The notes beneath the pieces are model-generated. The model saw nothing but the letters and a program-made list of their open reading frames with translations, ran no database searches and was not told the DNA's origin. Position numbers and translations under genes: made by a program. Positions 56,936 to 63,689 of a stretch of DNA of 64,000 nt are shown here, piece after piece. The stretch spans positions 8,484-72,483 of the forward strand of contig DATDAW010000054.1 in the NCBI GenBank assembly GCA_036525185.1. The letters run 5' to 3'. The stretch's first letter is position 1; each line of letters begins with the position of its first letter. The DNA is from DATDAW01 sp036525185. GTDB lineage: Bacteria > Verrucomicrobiota > Verrucomicrobiia > Chthoniobacterales > DASVRZ01.

Positions 56936-57586
56936 ATGAAATTATCCACCTCCTTCCAACGTACTCTGGCCGTTGCCGCCCTCAGCGTCGGCTTGGCGTC
57001 TGCTGCCAGCGCCGACGTGACGCTGACGATTGAGGACTTTGACACTCCGCCGGCGGATCCTTCGTCTGAAGTCCTCGATCCTGCGACCGCTCTCTCTTTC
57101 AGTTTTAAACTAACATTGCATTCCACATCGGAGTCCCTGACGGGCATCGACTATCAGCTCCAGACCATTGGGGCCGGAAGCGGCTGGTTCAGCATTGTCT
57201 CTCGGAATATTACCAACTCACTGTTCGATGATCCGATTTCCGACGAGGTGGATGTGCTGGAAATCGGTAACGCGTTGCTGGACCCCGAGAACAACGTGAA
57301 TCTCGGCGCGACGCTTTCGGACCCCGACTCCCCGGTTGGCGCTGGCGACTGGCTGGTGGCGGAGTTCACGCTGACTGCCTTGTCGGGTATTGCCCCAGGG
57401 ACTTATACGATCGGGACTTTGTTCGCTTCATACACCGATGAGAATTTCGAAAGCTTTGAGCTGGCGAATCCGGAATACACGGTGGTCGTGATCCCCGAGC
57501 CCAACACCGTGATCCTCGGCGGACTTGGCTTGAGTCTGGCCGGTTTCGCCACCCGCCGCCGTCGCCAATCATCGGCTGGTGTGTGA
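56936..57586 (+). CDS. PEP-CTERM protein (216 aa) downstream of the phosphatase
   Basis: Signal peptide MKLSTSFQRTLAVAALSVGL, then a beta-rich domain of about 150 residues with no recognised family, then VVIPEPNTVILGGLGLSLAG and FATRRRRQ, the exosortase sorting tail. The start is only five bases after the stop of the large phosphatase gene, so both are in one transcript and probably co-secreted. It may anchor or modulate the phosphatase's environment, but that is inference. Confidence 0.85.
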   Translation: MKLSTSFQRTLAVAALSVGLASAASADVTLTIEDFDTPPADPSSEVLDPATALSFSFKLTLHSTSESLTGIDYQLQTIGAGSGWFSIVSRNITNSLFDDPISDEVDVLEIGNALLDPENNVNLGATLSDPDSPVGAGDWLVAEFTLTALSGIAPGTYTIGTLFASYTDENFESFELANPEYTVVVIPEPNTVILGGLGLSLAGFATRRRRQSSAGV

Positions 57587-57600
57587 CCCGAAGGGCGCGC

Positions 57601-57734
57601 GAAGCGCTTTGGGAGTGCGGCGCTGCGGCGCCGCTTTCCTGGCTGCGAGTCGATCTGACAACGTTGCCTGCCTTTGCCTCAAGCCAGCCAGTCGAACAAA
57701 GTGGCGCCGTAGCGCCGCACTCCCAAAGCGCTTC
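57601..57734. repeat. MITE-like element with 32-bp terminal inverted repeats
   Basis: 57601-57632 (starts GAAGCGCTTTGGGAGTGCGG) and 57703-57734 (ends GCACTCCCAAAGCGCTTC) are inverted copies with a single mismatch, framing a 70-bp non-coding core. Pairing continues for 3-4 bases beyond one mismatch outside. It falls between two convergent genes. Short ORFs inside it are artefacts. The size and structure suggest a small non-autonomous element. Confidence 0.85.
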
Positions 57735-57760
57735 ACGCAAAAATCTTCCCCAAAAAGCGG

Positions 57761-57792
57761 CTGGCGCCGATGGCTGAAACCATCGGCGCCAG
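57761..57792. terminator. Bidirectional hairpin terminator
   Basis: CTGGCGCCGATGG (57761-57773) and CCATCGGCGCCAG (57780-57792) form a perfect 13-bp stem with loop CTGAAA. On the minus strand a T5 tract follows closely (AAAAAGCGG on plus, 57752-57760). On the plus strand a weaker GTTTTC follows. It sits between the convergent PEP-CTERM gene and the HhH gene. Confidence 0.75.
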
Positions 57793-57825
57793 TGCGCTAA
57801 GTTTTCTATGGGGTACAGGTTTACG

Positions 57826-58920
57826 TTAGAGTTTCAGGCCTGCGCGAATCTTCACGAGCAGTTTTGGGCCCATGCCTTTGACGTTTACGAGCTCGTCGAG
57901 AGAATCGAAAGGCCGTTTGGCGACGATGGCTATTGCCACTTTCTCCGGAAGGCCTTTCACCTTGGACAGTTCTGAGACATCGGCTTGATTGACCGATACT
58001 AAACCGGTCGATTGAGCCGCCTTCTCGGTTCGCCGCCGGGCCGCTGCTCGCTCAGGTTGTGCCGCCGGAGCCTGGATTGTCGGAGGCTGGGTGGCTGCAG
58101 CTTCTGCCGCTGGCGGTTCCGCATTCACCGGGGGGGCCGAAATCGCGGGTTGCTGAATGTATGGCTGGTCGAAATTGGCAAAGTCGCGAGTCACGTAACC
58201 GGCCGCGGTCCATTCGCGAAGCATAAGCGTCAAATTCCACGAACCAGCGGGCGGCGCCGTGAAGGGCAGATCGAACGACCGGTGCTGATAGAAGCGGTGG
58301 CCGGCGAGCGGATCGAAGGCGACCCCCGCCAGCGACACACCTTGAAAGACGCCACCCTGGTACCGTGAGGGCAGCGCCCACAGTTCGAGGGATAGCGTTC
58401 CGCTGAGATTGTCCGCGCTGCGAGGGTTTTCGATTTTCTCGACCGCAATCTCTGCGCGGGCGCCATTGATACGGTAGCTGACCCCTTCGCTCAAGCGCGG
58501 TGGCAGGAATCGTTCGGGACGCGGATACGCAAATAGATCGTGGACTTCGCCAAACTCGCGACCAGTGCCGGCGACGAGCGCGAGGACCATGACGTGTTCG
58601 CTATTTCCTGCGGGTGGAAATGCCTGCGTGCTGACTTCAAACGAATACACCTCGTCGGCGAGCTCGCCGATCGGCGGCAGCGCGGCATGTGCCACGAGGT
58701 GGCCGGCAAGGTCTGCGCGACTGGTCGGCGCCGAAGGGCAGGCCCAGAGTTGCAGCGCCCACGAGCGTTGATGCGCGGCGGGAGCGATGACGGTGAACAT
58801 CGCGTTGAGGTACACGGTGTCATAATCAAAGCGATAACCATGGCTGGCACCGAGGAGCGCCAGTGAGGCGCCCGCCGCGCGGGCCGGAAACGGTTCATGT
58901 TCAATGGGAAATTGATTCAT
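57826..58920 (-). CDS. Helix-hairpin-helix protein with N-terminal beta-sandwich region (364 aa)
   Basis: Start at 58918-58920 (MNQFPIEHEPFPARAAGASL); a longer in-frame start at 59124 adds a sequence with no protein character. Residues 1-250 have two similar beta-rich segments (YDTVYLNAMFTVIAPAAHQ / YFLQ-like LSLELWALPSRYQGGVFQG). A Pro/Ala-rich linker (about 255-305) follows. The C-terminal ~60 residues are a ComEA-like HhH pair: VNQADVSELSKVKGLPEKVA and LDELVNVKGMGPKLLVKI, a DNA-binding fold. The family of the N-terminal part is not recognised. DNA binding is likely, but whether for uptake, repair or something else is unknown. 58921-59279 upstream is empty of genes. Confidence 0.75.
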   Translation of the reverse strand: MNQFPIEHEPFPARAAGASLALLGASHGYRFDYDTVYLNAMFTVIAPAAHQRSWALQLWACPSAPTSRADLAGHLVAHAALPPIGELADEVYSFEVSTQAFPPAGNSEHVMVLALVAGTGREFGEVHDLFAYPRPERFLPPRLSEGVSYRINGARAEIAVEKIENPRSADNLSGTLSLELWALPSRYQGGVFQGVSLAGVAFDPLAGHRFYQHRSFDLPFTAPPAGSWNLTLMLREWTAAGYVTRDFANFDQPYIQQPAISAPPVNAEPPAAEAAATQPPTIQAPAAQPERAAARRRTEKAAQSTGLVSVNQADVSELSKVKGLPEKVAIAIVAKRPFDSLDELVNVKGMGPKLLVKIRAGLKL

Positions 58921-59279
58921 AGAGAATGCCGTTTCATTACACATCTGCGCGTCGGTCAAACTATAAATCCGCTTTCTGCCGCTGAGATCACCCGGTTCTA
59001 GACAGAGTCGAGATACAGAACGTGCACGATGGCAAGGAGATACGCCAGCCAGTCGACCTCCTGACAACGATCCCCAGAATTTAACGGGTGGATAGCTTGA
59101 GGGAGCCCAGCGCACGGTCCTCAAACTGCCGGCGGCTATGCGAAGGATGCCTCCTCAACTGGTTCTTGATAGCCAGCCTCATCTGGTTCGCGGTGCCACT
59201 TTTCGGTGATTCGACCTGCTCGTCCCCGGCAGGACGATCCACCACCGTCTGGCTCTGGCGCCCTTTGTTGGGCTTTCCT
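58921..59279. other. Intergenic stretch with no supported gene
   Basis: About 360 bp between the HhH gene start and the broken pyrE. No ORF has a recognisable family, and no hairpin terminator or tRNA was seen. The short plus-strand ORF at 59088-59291 is not protein-like. Confidence 0.5.
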
Positions 59280-59700
59280 TCAATGCAGTAGATCGCTTTT
59301 CGTAAACAGACTGATCAGAGACAGGCTCTCCCTTTCGAGATTCTCTCGGCCGCCCGCTTGTCGGTCGATCACGCGGACTACGTCGGATATGATTGCGCCT
59401 TCGCTTCGTAGAGCGCGGACGGACTCAATGATCTGCCCTCCTGAGGTGACGACGTCTTCGACGATCAACAGCCGCCGTCCGCTGATCTCATCGCCTTCGG
59501 CGAATCGACACGTGCCGTATTCCTTCGCTTTCTTTCTGATAAACAGCGTCGGCTTTCCGGTCACCTGGGATAGCGTGACCGCAATCGGTATTCCGCCCAT
59601 TTCCAGTCCAGCAAACGCGCCAAAACTCTGCGGCAACATCTCGGCCAACCGCTGGGCGACTTCTCTTAGCATACAAAAGCAGGATCGATAATCTCATAGG
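59280..59700 (-). pseudogene. pyrE: Truncated and frameshifted orotate phosphoribosyltransferase (PyrE) fragment
   Basis: The minus-strand frame from the ATG at 59670-59672 gives 130 residues: LREVAQRLAEMLP, then GAFAGLEMGGIPIAVTLSQV, KAKEYGTCRFAEG, and the PRPP loop VEDVVTSGGQIIESVRALR. These are the middle and C-terminal parts of PyrE. Directly upstream, in another frame, TATGAGATTATCGATCCTGC reads Y-E-I-I-D-P-A-F, matching what should precede LREVA, so a frameshift lies near 59672. The first ~50 residues of the enzyme are absent, replaced at 59702 by the end of the chlorite-dismutase-like gene. So this is a broken pyrE, or less likely a very short phosphoribosyltransferase. Confidence 0.75.
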
Positions 59701-59701
59701 C

Positions 59702-60340
59702 CTAAGGATTGTCGCTGCGAACGAGTCGAATATCGACTTCGCGTTCGACGTAATTCCATTCTTCGGTGGCGCGAAGTTCCGTTACAAGCTCGTCGAATGC
59801 GGCAGCGTCTGACGGCGCATACTCAAACCAGGTGAGAAAGTCGAATGGCTCTCCGAGGTCACGACCGTGATGGAGCCGGCGCGCGATGGCGGGCAAGTAG
59901 CGGAGCCCCGTAGCGATATGTGAAGATCGCGCCTCGAATATCTCGCGCCGCTCGTCCTGAGTGAGAAGCCACCATGCTGCGGTCTTGGTTATTGGAATCA
60001 GTGCCGCGCAGGACGCCTCCGGACGTCCGAGCGGCGCTTGAATAGCGACCAGAGAAGATTGCTCGGAACGGGTAACATAGCGTTGGTTGCTGGTAACACC
60101 TCGCAGAAGCCATCGTGCGCCTGTGGGAAGATCACGCAGATCGGCGCTCTTAATGTCGAGAAATGGTGCTGTCTCAAGCGATTCGCCGATGACAGCATGG
60201 ATTGCGAGGATCCTCCATTGGCCGTTGTCACCGCCGACGAACGTGTAAAATCGGTTATCCATCAGTTGCGGTGTGATGAAAAAGTCGCCCAGAGGCAACG
60301 CCAAACTAAACCACGGCCGGTTCCTGCCTACAGGAATCAT
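59702..60340 (-). CDS. Chlorite dismutase-family heme protein (212 aa)
   Basis: The C-terminal half has the Cld/HemQ core: RREIFEARSSHIATGLRYLP, then ARRLHHGRDLGEPFDFLTWF, with the proximal-type His and catalytic-type Arg region, and EYAPSDAAAFDELVTELR. Known members decompose chlorite or act in heme biosynthesis (coproheme decarboxylase) or remain of unknown role. The ATG at 60338-60340 overlaps the stop of a short upstream ORF (ATGA), a sign of coupling. The ORF can be extended to 60361. The end abuts the broken pyrE at 59700. Function here undetermined. Confidence 0.8.
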   Translation of the reverse strand: MIPVGRNRPWFSLALPLGDFFITPQLMDNRFYTFVGGDNGQWRILAIHAVIGESLETAPFLDIKSADLRDLPTGARWLLRGVTSNQRYVTRSEQSSLVAIQAPLGRPEASCAALIPITKTAAWWLLTQDERREIFEARSSHIATGLRYLPAIARRLHHGRDLGEPFDFLTWFEYAPSDAAAFDELVTELRATEEWNYVEREVDIRLVRSDNP

Positions 60341-60486
60341 GACGGCCGAAACCATGCACAAAGCTCAGCAGGAGTCTTTGGAGCCACGGCTGGCTTGAGG
60401 GAGATGCTGCTATCGAAACTTGGCGCATCGGCTGCGAACAAAGATGAAGCAAGCAGCAGCGGAAGCGCAGTTGAGATGAACAACAT
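60337..60486 (-). CDS. Small signal-peptide ORF overlapping the chlorite-dismutase-family gene
   Basis: The ATG at 60484-60486 gives 49 residues: MLFISTALPLLLASSLFAAD is a clean signal peptide, then APSFDSSISLKPAVAPKTPA and ELCAWFRPS. The stop overlaps the next ATG by four bases. It could be a real exported peptide or, more likely, the original N-terminus of the following protein separated by a frameshift. An earlier ATG at 60525 is in a repeat and is not preferred. Confidence 0.35.
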   Translation of the reverse strand: MLFISTALPLLLASSLFAADAPSFDSSISLKPAVAPKTPAELCAWFRPS

Positions 60487-60526
60487 CGTTTTCACGGCAA
60501 GCGGCTGGAATCGCCGCACATACATT

Positions 60527-60620
60527 CGACCGCGAGTTTGCGGTGTAGCAATCGATTCGGAACGCCTCACTCCTGCAGGTTGTTGGCCCTTGGATAGTGA
60601 TTTCCTGCCAGAAAGGAAGG
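60527..60620. repeat. Copy 1 of a ~95-bp dispersed repeat
   Basis: Starts CGACCGCGAGTTTGCGG and ends CAGAAAGGAAGG. It closely matches 62711-62806 in the same orientation, with conserved blocks at both ends (CGACCGCG-A/G-GTTTGCGG, ATCGATT, GGATAGTGATTTC, GAAAGGAAGG). It lies between the small membrane-protein gene and the signal-peptide ORF. Confidence 0.8.
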
Positions 60621-60664
60621 CCAAATCTCGGCCGGCCACGTGTCGAGGAATGCAATTTCCAAGG

Positions 60665-61054
60665 TCAGGCGTTGCGGTTGAGTCGGAAGAAGCCATACGA
60701 AATGAGCAGTGCGACGATACTGGTGGCGGCGGACGGAACAGCAATGAAAAAAAGCCCAAGCTGCCATTCAGCGAAATGATCCGATGCGGTAGAGCCGATG
60801 ATGATGGAACTTACAGCCGTAGAAAGGATGAAAATGGCTGCTGCACGAGCCGATATGGGCGCCAAGCGTAAAGCTGTCGGACCAAGGAACGACTGGAGCC
60901 AAGGATACGCTGCGAAAGCAATACCAGACACGATCGCCCAAACAATGACGTTGTGCGACGCGAGAAACTCGGGAAACAAAGAACTACCTAACGGGGAAAA
61001 TAGAACGAGCTGTGCAAGGCAGAACACGGCAGAGTAAATCAAATCGGTCTTCAT
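60665..61054 (-). CDS. Small polytopic membrane protein of unknown function (129 aa)
   Basis: Starts MKTDLIYSAVFCLAQLVLFS; the longer in-frame start at 61111 is less likely. Four hydrophobic helices are visible (about 6-22, 34-52, 65-87, 100-122). No family is recognised. The stop at 60665-60667 is followed directly by a TGACC-type sequence and then the ~95-bp repeat, as if it were a mobile cassette unit. Confidence 0.6.
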   Translation of the reverse strand: MKTDLIYSAVFCLAQLVLFSPLGSSLFPEFLASHNVIVWAIVSGIAFAAYPWLQSFLGPTALRLAPISARAAAIFILSTAVSSIIIGSTASDHFAEWQLGLFFIAVPSAATSIVALLISYGFFRLNRNA

Positions 61055-61073
61055 TGGATGCGCGTAGCAGCGT

Positions 61074-61280
61074 CTAAAATACGTTAAGGCCGCGGATTTT
61101 CGGTGCAGCAATCAATCGATGTTGGAATGCCTTGGTGCAGGAAGTCGACGTCATCACGATAAGAACTTCCTCCTCGTTCTCCGACACACCTAAGTATCGC
61201 GACGGTTTGCGCGCATCTCCAGCCTGTCGGCAATCGTCCGTCCCAAAGTCGCGACTCCCCATTTTGTAAGCCGCTTGCAT
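61074..61280 (-). CDS. Hypothetical 68-residue protein (uncertain)
   Basis: Frame from MQAAYKMGSRDFGTDDCRQA to KIRGLNVF. Not recognised; composition is plausible for a small cytoplasmic protein, with a hydrophobic strand LIVMTSTSC. The frame extends to 61328. It lies between the HEPN-like gene and the membrane-protein gene in the same orientation. It could be non-coding. Confidence 0.3.
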   Translation of the reverse strand: MQAAYKMGSRDFGTDDCRQAGDARKPSRYLGVSENEEEVLIVMTSTSCTKAFQHRLIAAPKIRGLNVF

Positions 61281-61357
61281 GTTACCCCAGGTGCCCCACC
61301 ATTGCCCCGGGGCTTGTCCACGGTGCATTTACCGGCTTCGCGGCAACACGTTTATTG

Positions 61358-61915
61358 TTAGGCCTCATGTCGTTTCAGTGCTCCTGTCAAAAACGCTACA
61401 TCGTGTGTGACTTGGAAGCATCGGTTCAGTGCCGTCTCTACTTGCGTGAGGTACTCATCATCTAAAAACTTGGTGCGTGGCGCTCCCTCAAAATAGGCGA
61501 GCTTGACCTGTCTGCCATCTGTCGAAACGGTCCCATGAGCGAAAGCATTCCGTGCTGACATGACGTCCCGCAGCAACTTGTCGTATTCATTCTTCGCCTC
61601 GCCCTTCAAGGCTCCCGTCTCGTTGATAATGTGCATAACAAGGCGTCGCTTGGACGAGAAGCTGCACCAGTCGGAACCAAGCACAAGCGCCGAGAATTTC
61701 TGCGCGCGTTCTTTGTTGGATGCGTCATCGCCGAAAAAATAGTGTGAGATAATCCTTTCGAGGGTGTCCTCGATACTGAAGGTCGTGTCAAAGATTCGCA
61801 GCTTGTTCTGATACACTGGCTCCAAGATCGTGTCGATAAGTTGCGGCGTAATGGTCTCGGCAGAGCCATTGAACGCTTCGATGACGTGACCTCTGATCGT
61901 GCGAATAACGCGCAT
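61358..61915 (-). CDS. HEPN-like protein B (185 aa)
   Basis: An all-helical protein with the Rx4H signature of HEPN ribonucleases: SARNAFAHGTV, Arg122 to His127. MRVIRTIRGHVIEAFNGSAE starts the chain, and LLRDVMSARNAFAH forms the catalytic helix. In HEPN domains Arg and His line the RNase active site at the dimer interface. It follows protein A by 19 bp on the same strand. GCCTAAC comes just after the stop, an attC-like heptamer. No antitoxin of the MNT type is next to it; protein A is also HEPN-like, which is unusual. Function inferred only. Confidence 0.6.
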   Translation of the reverse strand: MRVIRTIRGHVIEAFNGSAETITPQLIDTILEPVYQNKLRIFDTTFSIEDTLERIISHYFFGDDASNKERAQKFSALVLGSDWCSFSSKRRLVMHIINETGALKGEAKNEYDKLLRDVMSARNAFAHGTVSTDGRQVKLAYFEGAPRTKFLDDEYLTQVETALNRCFQVTHDVAFLTGALKRHEA

Positions 61916-61934
61916 GTTGAACGGGTCCTAGAAT

Positions 61935-62687
61935 TTATGGCTGTCGCCTCCCGGCGATTCGTGCAGCAGCTCGAGCTGGAAGAGTTTGGCAGAGGGGGTG
62001 TGATTGTTGTCCATTGGATCGCGGGGTGGACGTGTTGTTGATTGTTGCAGTGGCATGCTCGTCGATGAGTCGTATGAAAACTCGAAATGCTTTGATCATT
62101 GTTCGCAGTTCATACTGGCGTGGAGAAACCCTAGTCGCGAGTTCGTGGCAGTAAATGTGACGCTGCCGGAACGTGTAAACAATCAGCCGGCGCAGCTGCG
62201 TCTGAAACACCTCCCCGCCGATTGTAGCGTCCTCTGCTTTCAGGCGCTTGCTAAACTCCGCAGGGAAATCCTGACCGAGGACAACGCTAAGATGTGATTC
62301 CATGTCGCCCAAGCTGCTGTGAGATAACTGCTGAGCTACGATCTCGCCGATCGTGGCCAAACGCTGGTGGGTGGCAACGAGCGCCTCCAGATCGAAACGG
62401 ATGTCCTTAAAGCTCTTAGCATTGGAGAGAAATGGATCGCCGGAATCGATAAGGTCACGATAGAGCATTTTGCAGTAGCCTTCGGTTATCGCGATCAAGG
62501 CCACCGGAACATGGCGATAGAGTTCGCGTCTGTGGCGAAGGGGAATGCTCGTGTCGCGTTGGAGGAAATAAATGCCTCCATCGAGATCAACGAGACGGTG
62601 CTCGGTCTGATCCAAACGCGGCACCCTATGCATGTGCCGGGTTCGACGCGAAAGCACTTCGTCAATGATGTCGCGTTTCTTTCGCAT
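61935..62687 (-). CDS. HEPN-like protein A (250 aa)
   Basis: A helical protein starting MRKKRDIIDEVLSRRTRHMH. The last helical segment has Rx4H: RQRHIYCHELATRV with Arg176 and His181 (Arg174 also allows Rx6H). FDLEALVATHQRLATIGEIV and QTQLRRLIVYTFRQRHIYCH are helices typical of large HEPN proteins. The tail after 220 is low complexity. It may form a heteromeric RNase or a toxin/immunity pair with protein B. The start at 62687 is a few bp downstream of the ~95-bp repeat. Not a known named family to me. Confidence 0.55.
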   Translation of the reverse strand: MRKKRDIIDEVLSRRTRHMHRVPRLDQTEHRLVDLDGGIYFLQRDTSIPLRHRRELYRHVPVALIAITEGYCKMLYRDLIDSGDPFLSNAKSFKDIRFDLEALVATHQRLATIGEIVAQQLSHSSLGDMESHLSVVLGQDFPAEFSKRLKAEDATIGGEVFQTQLRRLIVYTFRQRHIYCHELATRVSPRQYELRTMIKAFRVFIRLIDEHATATINNTSTPRSNGQQSHPLCQTLPARAAARIAGRRQP

Positions 62688-62710
62688 GGGGCCAAGCGCC
62701 TAAGGCAGAT

Positions 62711-62806
62711 CGACCGCGGGTTTGCGGCATAGCGATCGATTGGGAACGCTTTTGATTCCGAAGGTCATCGGCCCATGGATAGTGATTTCGCGCACGGAAA
62801 GGAAGG
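62711..62806. repeat. Copy 2 of a ~95-bp dispersed repeat
   Basis: Starts CGACCGCGGGTTTGCGGC, ends GGAAAGGAAGG, and is the partner of 60527-60620. A hairpin is possible in both copies: ATCGATYGC-like arms against GCGGTCGA, and the one difference in the stem (T versus C) keeps pairing with G. Downstream at 62879-62920 lies a 21-bp tandem pair (CGACYCCAAACGCCTCACTCC twice), of which AACGCCTCACTCC also occurs in copy 1. Confidence 0.8.
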
Positions 62807-62971
62807 GCGAAAATCGACGGGCAAGCGTGGCTACCAAGCCAAACGAATCGCGAGCTTGTTTTGTTGCTTTTTGCACACCGACTCCAAACGCCTCACTCCC
62901 GACCCCAAACGCCTCACTCCTTCGCCCAAAAAACCGCCACGCTCCACGTCTTCCATGAAAAATACCGCTTG

Positions 62972-63004
62972 ACCTAACCACATGCCTGCAGCGCCTGGTT
63001 AGCC
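62972..63004. repeat. attC-like short inverted pair
   Basis: On the minus strand GGCTAAC (63004-62998) and GTTAGGT (62978-62972) face each other across 19 bases, with CAGGCGCTGCAG between. These resemble the RYYYAAC and GTTRRRY core of integron attC sites and are placed just after the stop of the 63012-63449 gene, as in cassettes. They are too close together for a full attC, so this may be a remnant or a chance hairpin. Confidence 0.35.
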
Positions 63005-63011
63005 CACATAG

Positions 63012-63449
63012 TCAATCTGGTGAATAGTCTTTGCTCTTCACCGTCCCGTTCTCAAGCTTCAAAAATATCCCCTCGCAATTCGGCTCGCGTGAAGTTTCGG
63101 AATTCATGAAGAAGCCCAAACTGTCTGGCGTATCGTCCATCACCTTCGGGCGCTGTCTCGCTCCCGCCTTCGGATAGCGGCGATCAAGAAGTGCAAACAC
63201 CTCATCTCTGGTCATGCCGACCTGAATGTCACTGTAGAAAGCCTTGTATGTCCGAAACCGTCCATCAACCAACTCCGGGTGAAACGCCAGGAACACGTAT
63301 GCAGCAGGGAGCAAGCAGACCAACGCCAAAACGATCATCAACGCTCTGACACCGCCACTACGAACCATGCAAGCCACGACAACTGCGATGAGCGCCAAAA
63401 CAGCGCCACCTGCCGCAAACAGGATGAAGGGATGGACTCCGAAACTCAT
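63012..63449 (-). CDS. Membrane protein with SmpA/OmlA-like repeat domain (145 aa)
   Basis: Starts MSFGVHPFILFAAGGAVLAL at 63449 (a longer frame to 63482 adds a non-protein-like start). Two hydrophobic helices (about 8-30, 36-55) lead to a domain with DIQVGMTRDEVFALLDRRYP, similar to the SmpA/OmlA motif (I-x-x-GMT-x-x-E-V-x-x-x-L-G). Anchored in the membrane with the domain outside. Function unknown; in the cassette-like island on the minus strand. Confidence 0.6.
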   Translation of the reverse strand: MSFGVHPFILFAAGGAVLALIAVVVACMVRSGGVRALMIVLALVCLLPAAYVFLAFHPELVDGRFRTYKAFYSDIQVGMTRDEVFALLDRRYPKAGARQRPKVMDDTPDSLGFFMNSETSREPNCEGIFLKLENGTVKSKDYSPD

Positions 63450-63482
63450 GGTGCGTGATGTGGGTTTCTGAAGGCACAACAA

Positions 63483-63520
63483 AGTTATTCACAATTTTGG
63501 TCGCGAAAATGTGAATAACT
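63483..63520. promoter_or_regulatory. Inverted pair of DnaA-box-like sequences upstream of IS110-family gene
   Basis: AGTTATTCACA at 63483-63493 and TGTGAATAACT at 63510-63520 are perfect inverted 11-mers, 16 bp apart. TTATTCACA fits the DnaA consensus TTATNCACA. It may be the left end of the insertion element or a binding site; role unproven. Confidence 0.55.
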
Positions 63521-63689
63521 CCGCCTTTGACCACAATTTTGGAACATCATAGCTATTTTGAAAACTTGGCGCCCCGGACCGGGATGACTGTAACGACCTG
63601 TCTCTCCAAAGAAGACTTTGATCCCGTCTCTGCGGGACGCCGAAGGGTTGTGAGTGCGCCTTCACACATTGACTTCAACTCTTTAGCCC
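63521..63689 (+). other. Non-coding leader of the IS110-family element (possible bridge RNA)
   Basis: About 170 bp with no gene just before the transposase. In the IS110 group (not IS1111) the structured bridge RNA comes from the left-end non-coding region upstream of the recombinase. Small hairpins are visible, CCCGG-A-CCGGG near 63577-63587 and TCCCG-TCTCTG-CGGGA near 63632-63647. The true left end and RNA ends cannot be set from this sequence alone. Confidence 0.35.

Noticed and set aside
59088..59291. 67-codon plus-strand ORF in the gap before pyrE
   Set aside because: No family, no ribosome site, and composition not coding-like.
62700..62981. 93-codon minus-strand ORF
   Set aside because: It consists of the ~95-bp repeat plus the 21-bp tandem repeat; protein-like content is absent.
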